Source of the DNA: an uncultured Clostridia bacterium
Lineage (GTDB): Bacteria; Bacillota; Clostridia; Oscillospirales; Oscillospiraceae
DNA length: 5,183 bases
Assembly (NCBI GenBank): GCA_937907715.1
Contig: CALERM010000057.1
Location: 1-5,183 of the forward strand
Direction: 5' to 3'
Below are positions 5,181 through 5,183 of this stretch, piece by piece; within the stretch, counting starts at the first letter, position 1, and every line of letters starts with the position of its first letter. The translations under genes were made by a program, and so were the position numbers. The notes under the pieces were generated by a model, which worked only from the letters and a program-made list of their open reading frames with translations, did not search any database and was not told the DNA's origin.

Positions 5181-5183
5181 ATG
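5181..5183 (+). CDS. Probable start codon of the next gene (rest outside the window)
   Basis: The window ends on an ATG with AGGAG 10 bases upstream, after a terminator and a 103-base leader. Only the first codon is visible, so nothing can be said about the product. An ATG nine bases earlier (5172) is in the same frame but too close to the ribosome binding site to be preferred. Confidence 0.45.

Overview
The window looks like chromosomal DNA of a Bacillota bacterium, most likely a Clostridia-type gut anaerobe. This is inferred from the class II (Firmicutes-type) GalT, the GRTEIGGNHTDH form of galactokinase, strong AGGAGG-like ribosome binding sites, T-rich intrinsic terminators and a tRNA-Pro with an encoded CCA end. 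Base composition appears moderate, and no gene looks obviously foreign. I see no insertion sequence, phage gene, CRISPR array or toxin module.

Region 1 (1-3345, + strand) is the end of a sugar-utilisation cluster. It starts inside the 3' part of a MalG-type sugar ABC transporter permease. A strong terminator-like hairpin follows (541-593), then galT (635-2137) and galK (2130-3242). galT and galK overlap by 8 bp and are probably translationally coupled. The inferred pathway is that imported sugar is broken down to galactose, GalK phosphorylates it to galactose-1-phosphate, and GalT converts this with UDP-glucose to glucose-1-phosphate and UDP-galactose. galE is not in the window. The cluster ends at a near-perfect hairpin (3300-3345) that also serves the opposite strand.

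Region 2 (3345-4123, - strand) holds tRNA-Pro(GGG) with its own promoter. Upstream of it lies a YczE/YitT-like integral membrane protein gene, whose product is two tandem copies of one unit with a gap-free offset of 101 residues.

Region 3 (4124-5077) is a 155-bp divergent intergenic region followed by a TetR-family regulator on the + strand. Two separate inverted repeats each span the -35 to -10 region of one of the two divergent promoters. This suggests that the regulator controls itself and the membrane protein. A clean terminator closes the regulator gene.

Region 4 (5078-5183) is the leader of the next gene, whose likely ATG is the last three bases of the window. Nothing here amounts to a clearly new system. 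The points most worth checking are the altered galactokinase signature, the terminator hairpin before galTK, and the regulator/membrane-protein pair with its paired operators.
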